Assembly (NCBI GenBank): GCA_005878325.1
Contig: VBMR01000135.1
Span: 1 to 35,433, forward strand
DNA: 35,433 nt
From: Methanobacteriota archaeon
GTDB lineage: Archaea; Thermoplasmatota; Thermoplasmata; RBG-16-68-12
Reading direction: 5' to 3'
Shown here: positions 25,830-32,617 of the stretch, one piece after another
Numbering within the stretch: the first letter of the stretch is position 1
Layout of the letters: each line of letters opens with the position of its first letter
Notes under the pieces: model-generated
Told to the model about the DNA's origin: nothing
The model's input: only the letters and a program-made list of their open reading frames with translations
The model's database searches: none
Translations under genes and position numbers: made by a program

Positions 25830-26615
25830 CTAGGTCATGCAACAGCGGGGGCTCTCCCAGAAGTCCAGGCCGAGACGGACCAGCGTGGGATCCGTCGACG
25901 TGATGGCATAGGCATCCCCATCCGTCGTCCGGGACACCGTGAAAACCTGTTGCCCGTCCACGACGAGGAGGACGCAGGAACACACGATCGAACGGACTTC
26001 CGCGACCTTCGCGAGTTCTCGGGGAATCCCAATCTCCGGAACGGCGATCCGGAGGCGAATCCGTCGACGCACGATTCGCATGAGTTCGTCCTCGAGCTGC
26101 CGGAACAGGGGCTCATCGGATGTCAGGAGGACGATGTCCTTCCGGGCGGAAGCAATCAGAGCCTTGGCCCTCGTCACGACATTCGTGAAGCCTTTCACGA
26201 TGTACGCGATCTCGGCCACGGGGGCGACGGTGCCTGCGCGGAGCGGCTCCAACAGAGAGGCCACGCGGACGGTCGCGGCTTTTCGACGCTCATAGTCTGC
26301 CTGGATCAGATGGGACAACCGGAGCTCAACCTCACCCGCGGGGACCACCCGATAGATCTTCGGCTTCCCCGGTTGAACTTCGACCAAGCCCTTCTCGACG
26401 AGTTCCCCGAGGGCGTAGTAGATCTTCGAGTCCGGAATCCCGGTCTTGCCGACGAGGTCCCCCGCCGTTGCCTGCGGCAACCGAACGAGGGCACAAAACG
26501 CGGTGGTGGCGTTACCACTCAAGCCCAACTCCCTCAGGGTCGCTCCGATTCGATCGAGGGAGGGGGCGAACGACTCCTGCAGCAGGGCATTCGCGCGGAC
26601 CTTCGCTCCCGACAA
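25830..26615 (-). CDS. TrmB-family transcriptional regulator with cysteine-containing C-terminal domain
   Basis: A 261-residue protein with an N-terminal TrmB-type winged helix (LGLSGNATTAFCALVRLPQATAGDLVGKTG and IPDSKIYYALGELVEKGLVEV), a helical linker, and a C-terminal phospholipase-D-like sensing domain (IVLLTSDEPLFRQLEDELMR). The C-terminal domain contains CSC (VRSIVCSCVLLVV) and ends in CCMT, unusual cysteines that might sense metal or redox state (inference). The TTG start at 26615 is 27 bases from a TATA-like box (26637-26647). Divergent from a tiny polycysteine peptide gene, with a palindrome between them, suggesting that the regulator controls the peptide and itself. Confidence 0.85.
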   Translation of the reverse strand: MSGAKVRANALLQESFAPSLDRIGATLRELGLSGNATTAFCALVRLPQATAGDLVGKTGIPDSKIYYALGELVEKGLVEVQPGKPKIYRVVPAGEVELRLSHLIQADYERRKAATVRVASLLEPLRAGTVAPVAEIAYIVKGFTNVVTRAKALIASARKDIVLLTSDEPLFRQLEDELMRIVRRRIRLRIAVPEIGIPRELAKVAEVRSIVCSCVLLVVDGQQVFTVSRTTDGDAYAITSTDPTLVRLGLDFWESPRCCMT

Positions 26616-26636
26616 CTGGGAGAGGGAGGAAGGCAG

Positions 26637-26647
26637 CCTATTTGAAC
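26637..26647. promoter_or_regulatory. Shared TATA-like box between TrmB-like gene and polycysteine peptide gene
   Basis: CCTATTTGAAC forward, GTTCAAATAGG reverse. It is 27 bases from the TTG at 26615 on the reverse strand, and ~35 bases from the ATG at 26677 on the forward strand, so it could serve both. Confidence 0.45.
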
Positions 26648-26654
26648 TTGTCTC

Positions 26655-26671
26655 CTACTTCATGGAAGTAG
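26655..26671. promoter_or_regulatory. 17-bp palindrome, candidate operator
   Basis: CTACTTC-ATG-GAAGTAG: perfect 7-bp arms around three bases. It lies between the shared TATA box and the ATG of the polycysteine peptide gene, a good place for a repressor dimer to block transcription. Confidence 0.6.
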
Positions 26672-26676
26672 ATAAC

Positions 26677-26796
26677 ATGGATCCGTCCCAAGCGTCGGAC
26701 CGACCGCGGGAGCAGACGCCGCCGACCTCAGCGGACCGCGGTGCCTGCAACGCGTGTTGCGCGTCCTCCTGCTGCGCCTGTTGCTGCTGCGGTTAG
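26677..26796 (+). CDS. Tiny polycysteine peptide
   Basis: A 39-residue peptide starting MDPSQASDRPREQ, with a hydrophilic first half and a C-terminal tail carrying nine cysteines in 16 residues (CNACCASSCCACCCCG), then TAG. An in-frame ATG at 26662 would add five residues but lies inside the palindrome. The gene has a promoter-like box, a palindromic operator candidate and a strong downstream hairpin, which together argue that it is expressed. Possible roles are metal binding (metallothionein-like), a substrate for cysteine modification, or a membrane or complex anchor. No family recognised. Confidence 0.55.
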   Translation: MDPSQASDRPREQTPPTSADRGACNACCASSCCACCCCG

Positions 26797-26815
26797 AGGA
26801 CCAACTTCCTTCCTA

Positions 26816-26848
26816 GGAGGCGCCCGCGGAGCGCCTCCCCTCTTTCTC
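26816..26848 (+). terminator. Hairpin terminator after the polycysteine peptide gene
   Basis: Perfect 8-bp GC-rich stem (26816-26823 with 26831-26838, GGAGGCGC/GCGCCTCC) with a 7-base loop, followed by a pyrimidine-rich CCTCTTTCTC tail. Confidence 0.6.
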
Positions 26849-26903
26849 AGTCTCGTTTCGGCCGAGAAGCTCAAGTGGAGCGGCAACCCTGCGTGGCCGG
26901 CAT

Positions 26904-27365
26904 ATGGCGACGAATCCCCCTCGGACCGCCTGCTACTTCGACGGCGCATGTCCGCGGAACCAATTCGGGACGAAGGGTCCGATGAAGGCGGCGTACGTCG
27001 TGGATGGCGTCGGAACGGTCCGCGACGTGGACGACCTTGAGACGTCCACCGGACGAATTCGAAGCAACAACGTCGCAGAGTACCAGGCGTTGATCCTCCT
27101 GCTCGACCACCTGCGCAAGAGGGACCAGGCGCTCGCCGCCCGCGGGCGATATCGGATACACGGCGACTCTCAACTCGTCGTCCGCCAGATGGTTGGCGAG
27201 TATCGGGTGACGCAACTGCACCTGCAGATGCTTCATGCAAAGGCGACGGATCTCGCCGCCGTCCTCGACGTCGAATTCCGATGGATCCCCCGGGGCGAGA
27301 ACCCGGCGGGACGCCTGCTCGAAACGAAAAATCGGCGCGACAAGAAAGCCACCAGGGAGAATTGA
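26904..27365 (+). CDS. RNase HI-like protein
   Basis: A 153-residue RNase H fold: YFDGAC (first Asp), NNVAEYQAL (Glu) and GDSQLVVRQM (second Asp). The family's final segment IPRGENPAGRLLE follows, where the usual fourth acidic residue (ENxxADxLA) is Gly. Archaeal and bacterial members degrade RNA in RNA-DNA hybrids; here catalysis may be weakened or altered. There is an insert (TKGPMKAAYVVDG to LETSTG) between strands 1 and 2. The last six codons overlap the 3' end of the tRNA-Thr gene on the opposite strand. The start is ATG 26904. Confidence 0.85.
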   Translation: MATNPPRTACYFDGACPRNQFGTKGPMKAAYVVDGVGTVRDVDDLETSTGRIRSNNVAEYQALILLLDHLRKRDQALAARGRYRIHGDSQLVVRQMVGEYRVTQLHLQMLHAKATDLAAVLDVEFRWIPRGENPAGRLLETKNRRDKKATREN

Positions 27366-27419
27366 ACTCCCGACCTGCCGCTTACAAGGCGGCTGCTCTA
27401 CCGACTGAGCTATGGTGGC
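27348..27419 (-). tRNA. tRNA-Thr (anticodon UGU)
   Basis: The reverse strand folds as a 72-nt cloverleaf. It has a 7-bp acceptor stem GCCACCA/TGGTGGC, a D-arm GCTC...GAGC, an anticodon stem GCCGC/GCGGC with loop CTTGTAA (anticodon TGT), and a T-arm GGGAG-TTCAATT-CTCCC. No intron and no encoded CCA. It overlaps the RNase H-like gene by 18 bases in antisense. Confidence 0.96.
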
Positions 27420-27441
27420 GTGGCGAGTCCATGGACCGTTG

Positions 27442-27450
27442 TACTAAAAT
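27442..27450 (-). promoter_or_regulatory. TATA-like box for tRNA-Thr
   Basis: Reverse-strand ATTTTAGTA is centred 27 bases before the tRNA 5' end. Confidence 0.55.
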
Positions 27451-27515
27451 GGTTTCCTCGCTTTGGACACCGGGAGTCAACACGAAAAGTCTCATTTTCG
27501 GAAATCAAGGAAAAG

Positions 27516-27525
27516 GCTTTATTCG
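27516..27525 (+). promoter_or_regulatory. TATA-like box for the four-zinc-ribbon membrane protein gene
   Basis: GCTTTATTCG is centred ~29 bases before the GTG at 27550, supporting that leaderless start over the open frame from 27463. Confidence 0.5.
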
Positions 27526-27549
27526 AGCCACCCGGCCTCGGCAGCCCGC

Positions 27550-28929
27550 GTGAGCGGTCTCCCGTGTCCAAACTGCGGTAGCGAGTTGGCGCTCCTCGCG
27601 CAATACCAACGGCACTATTGCTATGCTTGCGGGAAATACGCGCCGGAAGGCTTCGGAGACCGAGGCGCGAAACGATGCCCGACCTGCACAGGCATCCTGT
27701 CCTACGTCGTCCAGTATGATCGGTACTATTGCTACCGTTGCAACGCCTACCCACCCGAGGGCGCGTTCATGGAGTCGCCGACTCCGACCGGTTCACAGAC
27801 GGCCGCGGAACCGGCGACCAGTTCGACGGCCCTGGTCGTCCTCGAACCCGCGAGCTCACAGGAGCCGGCCGCCAGCATGGCCTCGGTCGAATCGCCGCAT
27901 TCCGGCGGGCAAGCCGTAGAAGAGGAGATCCGACCGGAGGGGACCGGACCGCAGAAATCGAAACGCCCGCTGGACCGGGAGGAAATCACGACGGCAAAGA
28001 AGCCGCTCCTGATGGCATTGTGCAGAGACTACGATCTCGACGCCGATGGCACTCGGGAGGAACTCCGCCAGCGATTACTGAGCTACCTCGATCAGCTCGA
28101 AGGACCGAGTTCGTCAGAGGCTCCGGTCGAGACATCTGCGACGGAGGAGCAACCGTTTTCGGAAGAGACCGAGTCGCAGACGGTCGCGTCTGCCTCTTCG
28201 GAGGAAGAGGGGGTCCGTGAGGGGCCAGTCGAACGGGCTGAGCCAGAGGTCGTCGAATTACCGGAGGAAGGACACCCGTCAGGCCCGTCAACTTCGACGA
28301 GCACCTCCACGGTCGAAACACACCCCATGGAGCCGATGCGCGAGACGTTCGACCAACCCGCGATCCCCGCAACTCCTTCCCGCGAGCCGACCCCAATCGA
28401 AGTCCCGGTCCACCCCACGGCGAGGGTGGAGCATCCATGTCCGACATGCAGTCGGGCCCTCACATTCATCCAACGATATGACCGCTGGTACTGCTATTCG
28501 TGTCGCGCCTACGCGCCGCGCACGAAAGCGAAATTCGCGTGTCCGAACTGCGGCGCATCCCTCCGATGGATCATGCAGTATAGCCGGTGGTGGTGCGACG
28601 CCTGTCGTCGATACGCCCCGGCGGACCTGCCGAAGCCCGAGCAAGCCGCGGTCCAGACGGCTCCGGCCCAAGCTGTCACCCCACGAACGTTCGCGGGGAC
28701 GGCGGCCGTGCATCGCCACCAAAGCCCCGGAAGCGGGATCGGCCTGGTCACCTTCGGATTGCTCTTGTTCGTTATGTACGAGGTCCTCGTCGATCTGCCG
28801 ATCGTCCTGTCCGTGAATACGGGACTCGATGTCGCGCCGGACGTCGCCTTCGGCCTCCGCTTCTTCGCGTTCCTTTTCGTCGCGATTGGCGCGATTCTGG
28901 GCTTGACAGCGATTCGGGACCGGCGCTGA
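27550..28929 (+). CDS. Membrane protein with four zinc ribbons and a SAP-like motif
   Basis: About 459 residues. Two N-terminal zinc ribbons of a shared pattern (CPNC...QYQRHYCYAC and CPTC...QYDRYYCYRC, each ending in Y-P) come first. Next is a linker, then a SAP-like helix pair (KKPLLMALCRDYDLDADGTREELRQRLLSYL), a long Ser/Glu/Pro-rich disordered stretch and two further ribbons of the same pattern (CPTC...RYDRWYCYSC; CPNC...QYSRWWCDAC). At the C-terminus are two membrane helices (~residues 395-450). SAP motifs usually bind DNA; with membrane helices this could tether nucleic acid or a protein complex to the membrane (inference). No name found for this architecture. The GTG start is supported by a TATA box. 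Confidence 0.8.
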   Translation: MSGLPCPNCGSELALLAQYQRHYCYACGKYAPEGFGDRGAKRCPTCTGILSYVVQYDRYYCYRCNAYPPEGAFMESPTPTGSQTAAEPATSSTALVVLEPASSQEPAASMASVESPHSGGQAVEEEIRPEGTGPQKSKRPLDREEITTAKKPLLMALCRDYDLDADGTREELRQRLLSYLDQLEGPSSSEAPVETSATEEQPFSEETESQTVASASSEEEGVREGPVERAEPEVVELPEEGHPSGPSTSTSTSTVETHPMEPMRETFDQPAIPATPSREPTPIEVPVHPTARVEHPCPTCSRALTFIQRYDRWYCYSCRAYAPRTKAKFACPNCGASLRWIMQYSRWWCDACRRYAPADLPKPEQAAVQTAPAQAVTPRTFAGTAAVHRHQSPGSGIGLVTFGLLLFVMYEVLVDLPIVLSVNTGLDVAPDVAFGLRFFAFLFVAIGAILGLTAIRDRR

Positions 28930-28974
28930 GCCCCCAAAGGTTCTTCCCTCTCCGGGCGTTCGACGCGCCCTTCC

Positions 28975-29991
28975 ATGCGTCTCCAGCAAGTCGTGAAGGA
29001 GGAGCGAAGGCCGCGGGATTTCGATCCGCGCGCCTACATTTCCACGTGGACGGAGAAGGACCTCCTCCATGGAAAGGTCGTGGACGCGTGGGTCATCATC
29101 TTCCGCACAAGGGGTTGCTATTGGGCCCGTGCGAGCGGCTGCTCGATGTGCGGCTACGTGAACGACGTGGCCCAGGAGGTCGCGCCGTCCGACCTCCTCC
29201 ACCAGCTCGACACCGTGCTGGCGAGGCATGAGTCCCAGCCGATGGTCAAGGTCTACACGTCCGGGAATTTTTTCGATGACCACGAGGTCGTCCCGGAGGT
29301 CCGGAACCGGATCCTCTCGGAACTCGGGGATCGATGCGACAAGGTGATCGTCGAGACCCTGTCCCACCTGCTCCGCCGCAATCACCTGGAGCAGGCCCTG
29401 GAACATGTCGACGAGCTCGAGATCGCCTTGGGCCTGGAGTCCACGGACGAGCGGGTCCTGCGATACGCCGTGAACAAGGTGTGGGGACTCAAGGAACACG
29501 CCCAGGCGGCGGGCCTCGCGCGAGAGGCGGGAGCCACCGTCAAGACGTATCTCCTCCTGAAGCCGCCGTTCCTGACCGAACGGGAGTCCATAGAGGATGC
29601 GATCCGGTCCAGCCACGATGCGGACCCCCACAGTGACACAATCTCCATCAACCCGGTGAACGTGCAGAGCCGCACGATCGTCGACCGACTGTTCCGTCGC
29701 GGCGAGTATCGGCCTCCTTGGCTCTGGTCGGTCGTCGAGGTTCTTGAGCGCACTCGAGACTTGCGGGCCCACGTGAAGTCCCATCCCACGGCCGCCGGCA
29801 TGGCCCGCGGGGCACACAACTGCGGGAAGTGCGACCGCCGGATCGCGAACGCGATCGAGGAATTTTCGCTGGGTCTGCGGCGGGACTTCGACGACCTCTC
29901 GTGCGATTGCAAAGGAGTCTGGCGTGCGTATGTCGCGGCCCAAGAGTTCATGCTGAGCCCGGCAGACCCGTTCGCGACCCTCGAGACGTAA
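28975..29991 (+). CDS. Archaeosine biosynthesis radical SAM protein (RaSEA-like)
   Basis: A 338-residue radical-SAM protein whose iron-sulfur cysteines are spaced CX7CX2C (Cys48, Cys56, Cys59 in GCYWARASGCSMCGYVND). It has VYTSGNFFDD, IVETLSHLLRRNHLEQAL and IALGLESTDERVLRYAVNK, typical of the Elp3-related TIGR01210 family now known as RaSEA. That enzyme, with ArcS, converts a preQ0-derived intermediate on tRNA position 15 into archaeosine. A C-terminal cysteine cluster (CGKCDRR, CDCKGVW) is also visible. The ArcS gene is not in the window. The family assignment is from pattern recognition and is fairly secure. Confidence 0.85.
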   Translation: MRLQQVVKEERRPRDFDPRAYISTWTEKDLLHGKVVDAWVIIFRTRGCYWARASGCSMCGYVNDVAQEVAPSDLLHQLDTVLARHESQPMVKVYTSGNFFDDHEVVPEVRNRILSELGDRCDKVIVETLSHLLRRNHLEQALEHVDELEIALGLESTDERVLRYAVNKVWGLKEHAQAAGLAREAGATVKTYLLLKPPFLTERESIEDAIRSSHDADPHSDTISINPVNVQSRTIVDRLFRRGEYRPPWLWSVVEVLERTRDLRAHVKSHPTAAGMARGAHNCGKCDRRIANAIEEFSLGLRRDFDDLSCDCKGVWRAYVAAQEFMLSPADPFATLET

Positions 29992-30030
29992 CGTTCATAG
30001 GAGCCACGAAGTTCGGGACATCCGATTGCG

Positions 30031-30351
30031 ATGCGCGAATACGAACTGAAGCGAGGAGTCGCGAAGGCGCTCGAAGGAGGCGGACTGCGCGCGATCGCCC
30101 ATCAGACGTTCGCGGATGTCGGCGAGGAAGGAAACCGAATTACCGTGTCTTTTGGGGCGATTGAGAAGATGACCGCCTGGACGGACGGTAAGAAGCTCTT
30201 CGTCGACACGGTCATGAAGGCAGGCGTCCCGGATCACGTCGCCACGGAGACGATCAAGGCCTACAACTCGTTCCTCGAGCAGGCCACGGGGTACACGGCG
30301 AAAGAACGGAGCAAGAAGGCGCAGGAAGCCGCCAAAAAAGGCGCCCACTGA
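30031..30351 (+). CDS. Small archaeal protein, DUF5611-like
   Basis: A 106-residue soluble protein beginning MREYELKRGVAKALEGGGL, with VSFGAIEKMTAWTDGKKLFVDT in the middle and a Lys/Ala-rich helical tail (TAKERSKKAQEAAKKG). It resembles the small archaeal DUF5611 family, of unknown function, but I could not confirm this by search. It lies 39 bases after the RaSEA gene in the same direction and may be co-transcribed. A small inverted repeat (30353-30358 with 30362-30367) follows the stop and may help termination. Confidence 0.75.
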   Translation: MREYELKRGVAKALEGGGLRAIAHQTFADVGEEGNRITVSFGAIEKMTAWTDGKKLFVDTVMKAGVPDHVATETIKAYNSFLEQATGYTAKERSKKAQEAAKKGAH

Positions 30352-30497
30352 GGCGCGAGGTTCGCGCTCCTAGGGAGATCGAGGCGGACCTGGCGCGATG
30401 GATCTAGCCGGCGAGGGCTGCGTTGGACCCGCTCGGTTGGCGGGGCTCTCGCTCAAGCTCGGAGGCCGGAACGCAGGCCGAAGTGCGCCACGGGGGT

Positions 30498-30806
30498 CTA
30501 GCCGAACAGCGCACCCAGACCTGCGGCCGCCTCTTCCTCCGAGACTTTCTCTTCTTCCTTCTTCTCCTCTTTCTTTTTCTCTTCCTTCTTCTCGGGGGCG
30601 GGCGCGGCTGCCGGGGCGGGGGCGGGCACGGCGACGGCGGCCTTCAGGGCCTCGTCGATGTTCACGCCTTCCAGGGCGGCGGTCAGGGCCTTCACGCGGG
30701 TCTCGTCGACCTTCACGCCGGCGGCGGTGAGGACCTTTTTCAGGTTCTCCTCATTCACCGGCTTCCCGGCCGCGTGTAGGACCAGCGCTCCATACACATA
30801 TTCCAT
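30498..30806 (-). CDS. rpl12: 50S ribosomal protein L12 (P1-type stalk protein)
   Basis: A 102-residue archaeal L12/P1: the N-terminal dimerisation part MEYVYGALVLHAAGKPVNEENL, an Ala/Pro hinge, a Lys/Glu-rich stretch and the conserved tail AAAGLGALFG that contacts translation factors. A strong Shine-Dalgarno GGAGGTGA lies six bases before the ATG. It follows L10 by 17 bases in an L1-L10-L12 operon. Confidence 0.97.
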   Translation of the reverse strand: MEYVYGALVLHAAGKPVNEENLKKVLTAAGVKVDETRVKALTAALEGVNIDEALKAAVAVPAPAPAAAPAPEKKEEKKKEEKKEEEKVSEEEAAAGLGALFG

Positions 30807-30823
30807 CCGTTGTCACCTCCTTT

Positions 30824-31714
30824 TCACTCCGTCGATCCGCTTGGTGAACCACGACTCTCGTCGGCCGCTCCGGGCACGCGCGCGGCAAGGACGAGCATGT
30901 GCGATTGGGCCTTCGCCAGGAGAAACTTGATCGATTCCTTCGTCGGGAACTCAGATTCTACCGCGAGGTTCAAGGCGTTGCTGTGAGCCCTCGCGAGGAG
31001 CGGGCCGATCGTCACCTTCGTGGGATATGCGGCGGCGAGTGCGAGGGCGAGTGCCTCCCGTCCCACCTGGGCGATTTGGCCCCGAATCATCGCCTCGTCA
31101 ATCGCGAGCGTCTCGCGGCGGAAGACGGTGCCCGCTTCGTAGGCGCCCCGGAGGTCGAGGCCGACGACGAGCGGGTAGATCTCCAAGCGCGCGAGCTGTT
31201 GCGCGACCTCCCGCGGGATTCGTTGCCCTGTCTTCACGAGGAGCTTGTCCTGCTTAATCACGACCTTGCCGCGTTCGATCGCGGCAGGGACGCCCGCCTT
31301 CTGCAACTCGCCGACGACCGGGCCGGGCTTGAAAGGCGTTTCTCCCGCGCGGACCCAAAGGTCCTCCGGTGCGATCTCCCCACCCCGCGCGGGGGCGCGG
31401 GTCTTGGTCGACTCGAGTTCCCGGTACAGACGGAAGGGGTTGAGGTCCGCCGTGACGACCGCCGTCTGCCCCTCGATCGTCTCCCCGAGCTTGACAAGGT
31501 CCGGCTTCTTCGCGCTTGCCTTCTCCAACGCAAGGCGGAGGAGATTGTTTTTCACGACCATGATCGTCGCCCGGCCTCTCAGCTTCTTCCGGATCGCCTG
31601 AAATTGCGGGGCCGGAATTCCATGGACGTTGACGATCCCGATGACCCGCGCTTGGGCGCACCGGGATGCGAGGTCCTCCACCAGCCGGTTCTTTTGCGGG
31701 GCAACATGGGCCAT
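30824..31714 (-). CDS. rplP0: 50S ribosomal protein L10 (P0), short form
   Basis: A 296-residue archaeal L10/P0 with the rRNA-binding N-terminal domain (VIGIVNVHGIPAPQFQAIRKKLRG, MVVKNNLLRLAL) and the inserted domain with GPVVGELQKAGVPAAIERGKVVI. L12-binding helices follow at the C-terminus. It ends in DESRGSPSGSTE rather than the acidic GLGALFG-like tail that many archaeal P0 proteins share with L12. A Shine-Dalgarno GAGGTGA precedes ATG 31714. The gene lies 12 bases after L1. Confidence 0.96.
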   Translation of the reverse strand: MAHVAPQKNRLVEDLASRCAQARVIGIVNVHGIPAPQFQAIRKKLRGRATIMVVKNNLLRLALEKASAKKPDLVKLGETIEGQTAVVTADLNPFRLYRELESTKTRAPARGGEIAPEDLWVRAGETPFKPGPVVGELQKAGVPAAIERGKVVIKQDKLLVKTGQRIPREVAQQLARLEIYPLVVGLDLRGAYEAGTVFRRETLAIDEAMIRGQIAQVGREALALALAAAYPTKVTIGPLLARAHSNALNLAVESEFPTKESIKFLLAKAQSHMLVLAARVPGAADESRGSPSGSTE

Positions 31715-31726
31715 GGACGATTCACC

Positions 31727-32365
31727 TCAGAGGTACCGCACGGCCGGCCCCATCGTCGTCTTGACGTAGGCCGATTGGATGTTGAAACGGCCCCGCTCGA
31801 GTTTTCCGATCACCCGGCGCATGAGAGCGTCCAGATTCTCGGCCAAGTCCTCCGGGGGCATATCGCGCGTCCCGATCGCGGCGTGGAACGTCCGCTTATC
31901 GCGGCTCCTCACCCGGACCGTGTTCCGCATCGAGTTGATCAGGTTCGTCAGGTCCGCAGTCGGTGGCACGGGTCGGGGCATGCGTCCCCGTGGCCCGAGG
32001 ACGACGCCAAGTCGCTTCCCAATCACGGGCATCAGCGGAGCCTCGGCGATGAAGAAGTCGTAGGCCGTTGCGAGCGCGCGCGCCTTCCGCTTGTTCGAGG
32101 CGTATTCCTCGATTTCCTGCGGTTGGATGACGATGTCCGCGATGTTCCGCGATTTGAGCGCCAACTCTCCGGAGGCGAACACCGCAATCCGGATCGGCTT
32201 GCCCCGCCCCTTCGGGAGGACGATGTCTTCCTCGACGCGGTTCTTCGGCACGGAGAGATCCACGTCGCGAAGATTCACGGCGACTTCGATGGACTCGCTG
32301 AACTTCCGGGGCTTCGCGGCCTCGAGGAGTTTCTTGATCGTGTCCACCGAATGCTTTTCCGCCAG
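31727..32365 (-). CDS. rpl1: 50S ribosomal protein L1, probable CTG start
   Basis: A 212-residue L1 with FSESIEVAVNLRDVDLSVPKNRVEEDIVLPKGRG, GVVLGPRGRMPRPVPP and the C-terminal FNIQSAYVKTTMGPAVRYL. Coding similarity begins at LAEKHSVDTIKKLLEAA. The codon there is CTG (32365), preceded by GGAGGCGA at exactly six bases, the same spacing as the L12 Shine-Dalgarno; no ATG, GTG or TTG lies at that point. The first standard in-frame start is GTG 32347, which would remove six residues and place the SD too far away. In other archaea L1 also represses its own operon by binding its mRNA leader. Confidence 0.93.
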   Translation of the reverse strand: MAEKHSVDTIKKLLEAAKPRKFSESIEVAVNLRDVDLSVPKNRVEEDIVLPKGRGKPIRIAVFASGELALKSRNIADIVIQPQEIEEYASNKRKARALATAYDFFIAEAPLMPVIGKRLGVVLGPRGRMPRPVPPTADLTNLINSMRNTVRVRSRDKRTFHAAIGTRDMPPEDLAENLDALMRRVIGKLERGRFNIQSAYVKTTMGPAVRYL

Positions 32366-32437
32366 GGAAGATCGCCTCCTGCAGTGCGAGCGGCCAACCG
32401 TGCCTCCTGCGAGAGAAGGGCGACGAAAGAGGGTGAG

Positions 32438-32447
32438 CCTAATAAGG
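32438..32447 (-). promoter_or_regulatory. TATA-like box for the L1-L10-L12 operon
   Basis: Reverse-strand CCTTATTAGG lies ~75 bases before the L1 start. This leaves a leader of about 45-50 bases with two near-identical GCAGGAGGC stretches, the second being the ribosome binding site. Confidence 0.5.
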
Positions 32448-32552
32448 TTTCTGGGACGCACCCCCTCGTTTTTTGTCTCGCGGCGCGTCGTCTTGCGAGG
32501 AGTTCGGGAGGATTTCCCGACTCGCGCTCTGCGGGGATGGGACGTCCTTCCT

Positions 32553-32577
32553 CGTTATCATCCCGCCGATGATAACG
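32553..32577. promoter_or_regulatory. 25-bp palindrome, candidate operator of the TrmB-like gene
   Basis: Perfect 10-bp arms CGTTATCATC/GATGATAACG around a 5-base centre. It ends ~9 bases before the TATA-like GCTTTTGTAAG (32586-32596) of the TrmB-like gene, in the position where archaeal activators or autoregulators bind. Confidence 0.65.
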
Positions 32578-32617
32578 CACGCAATGCTTTTGTAAGAGGC
32601 CCTCCGTCGCGGTGGCG

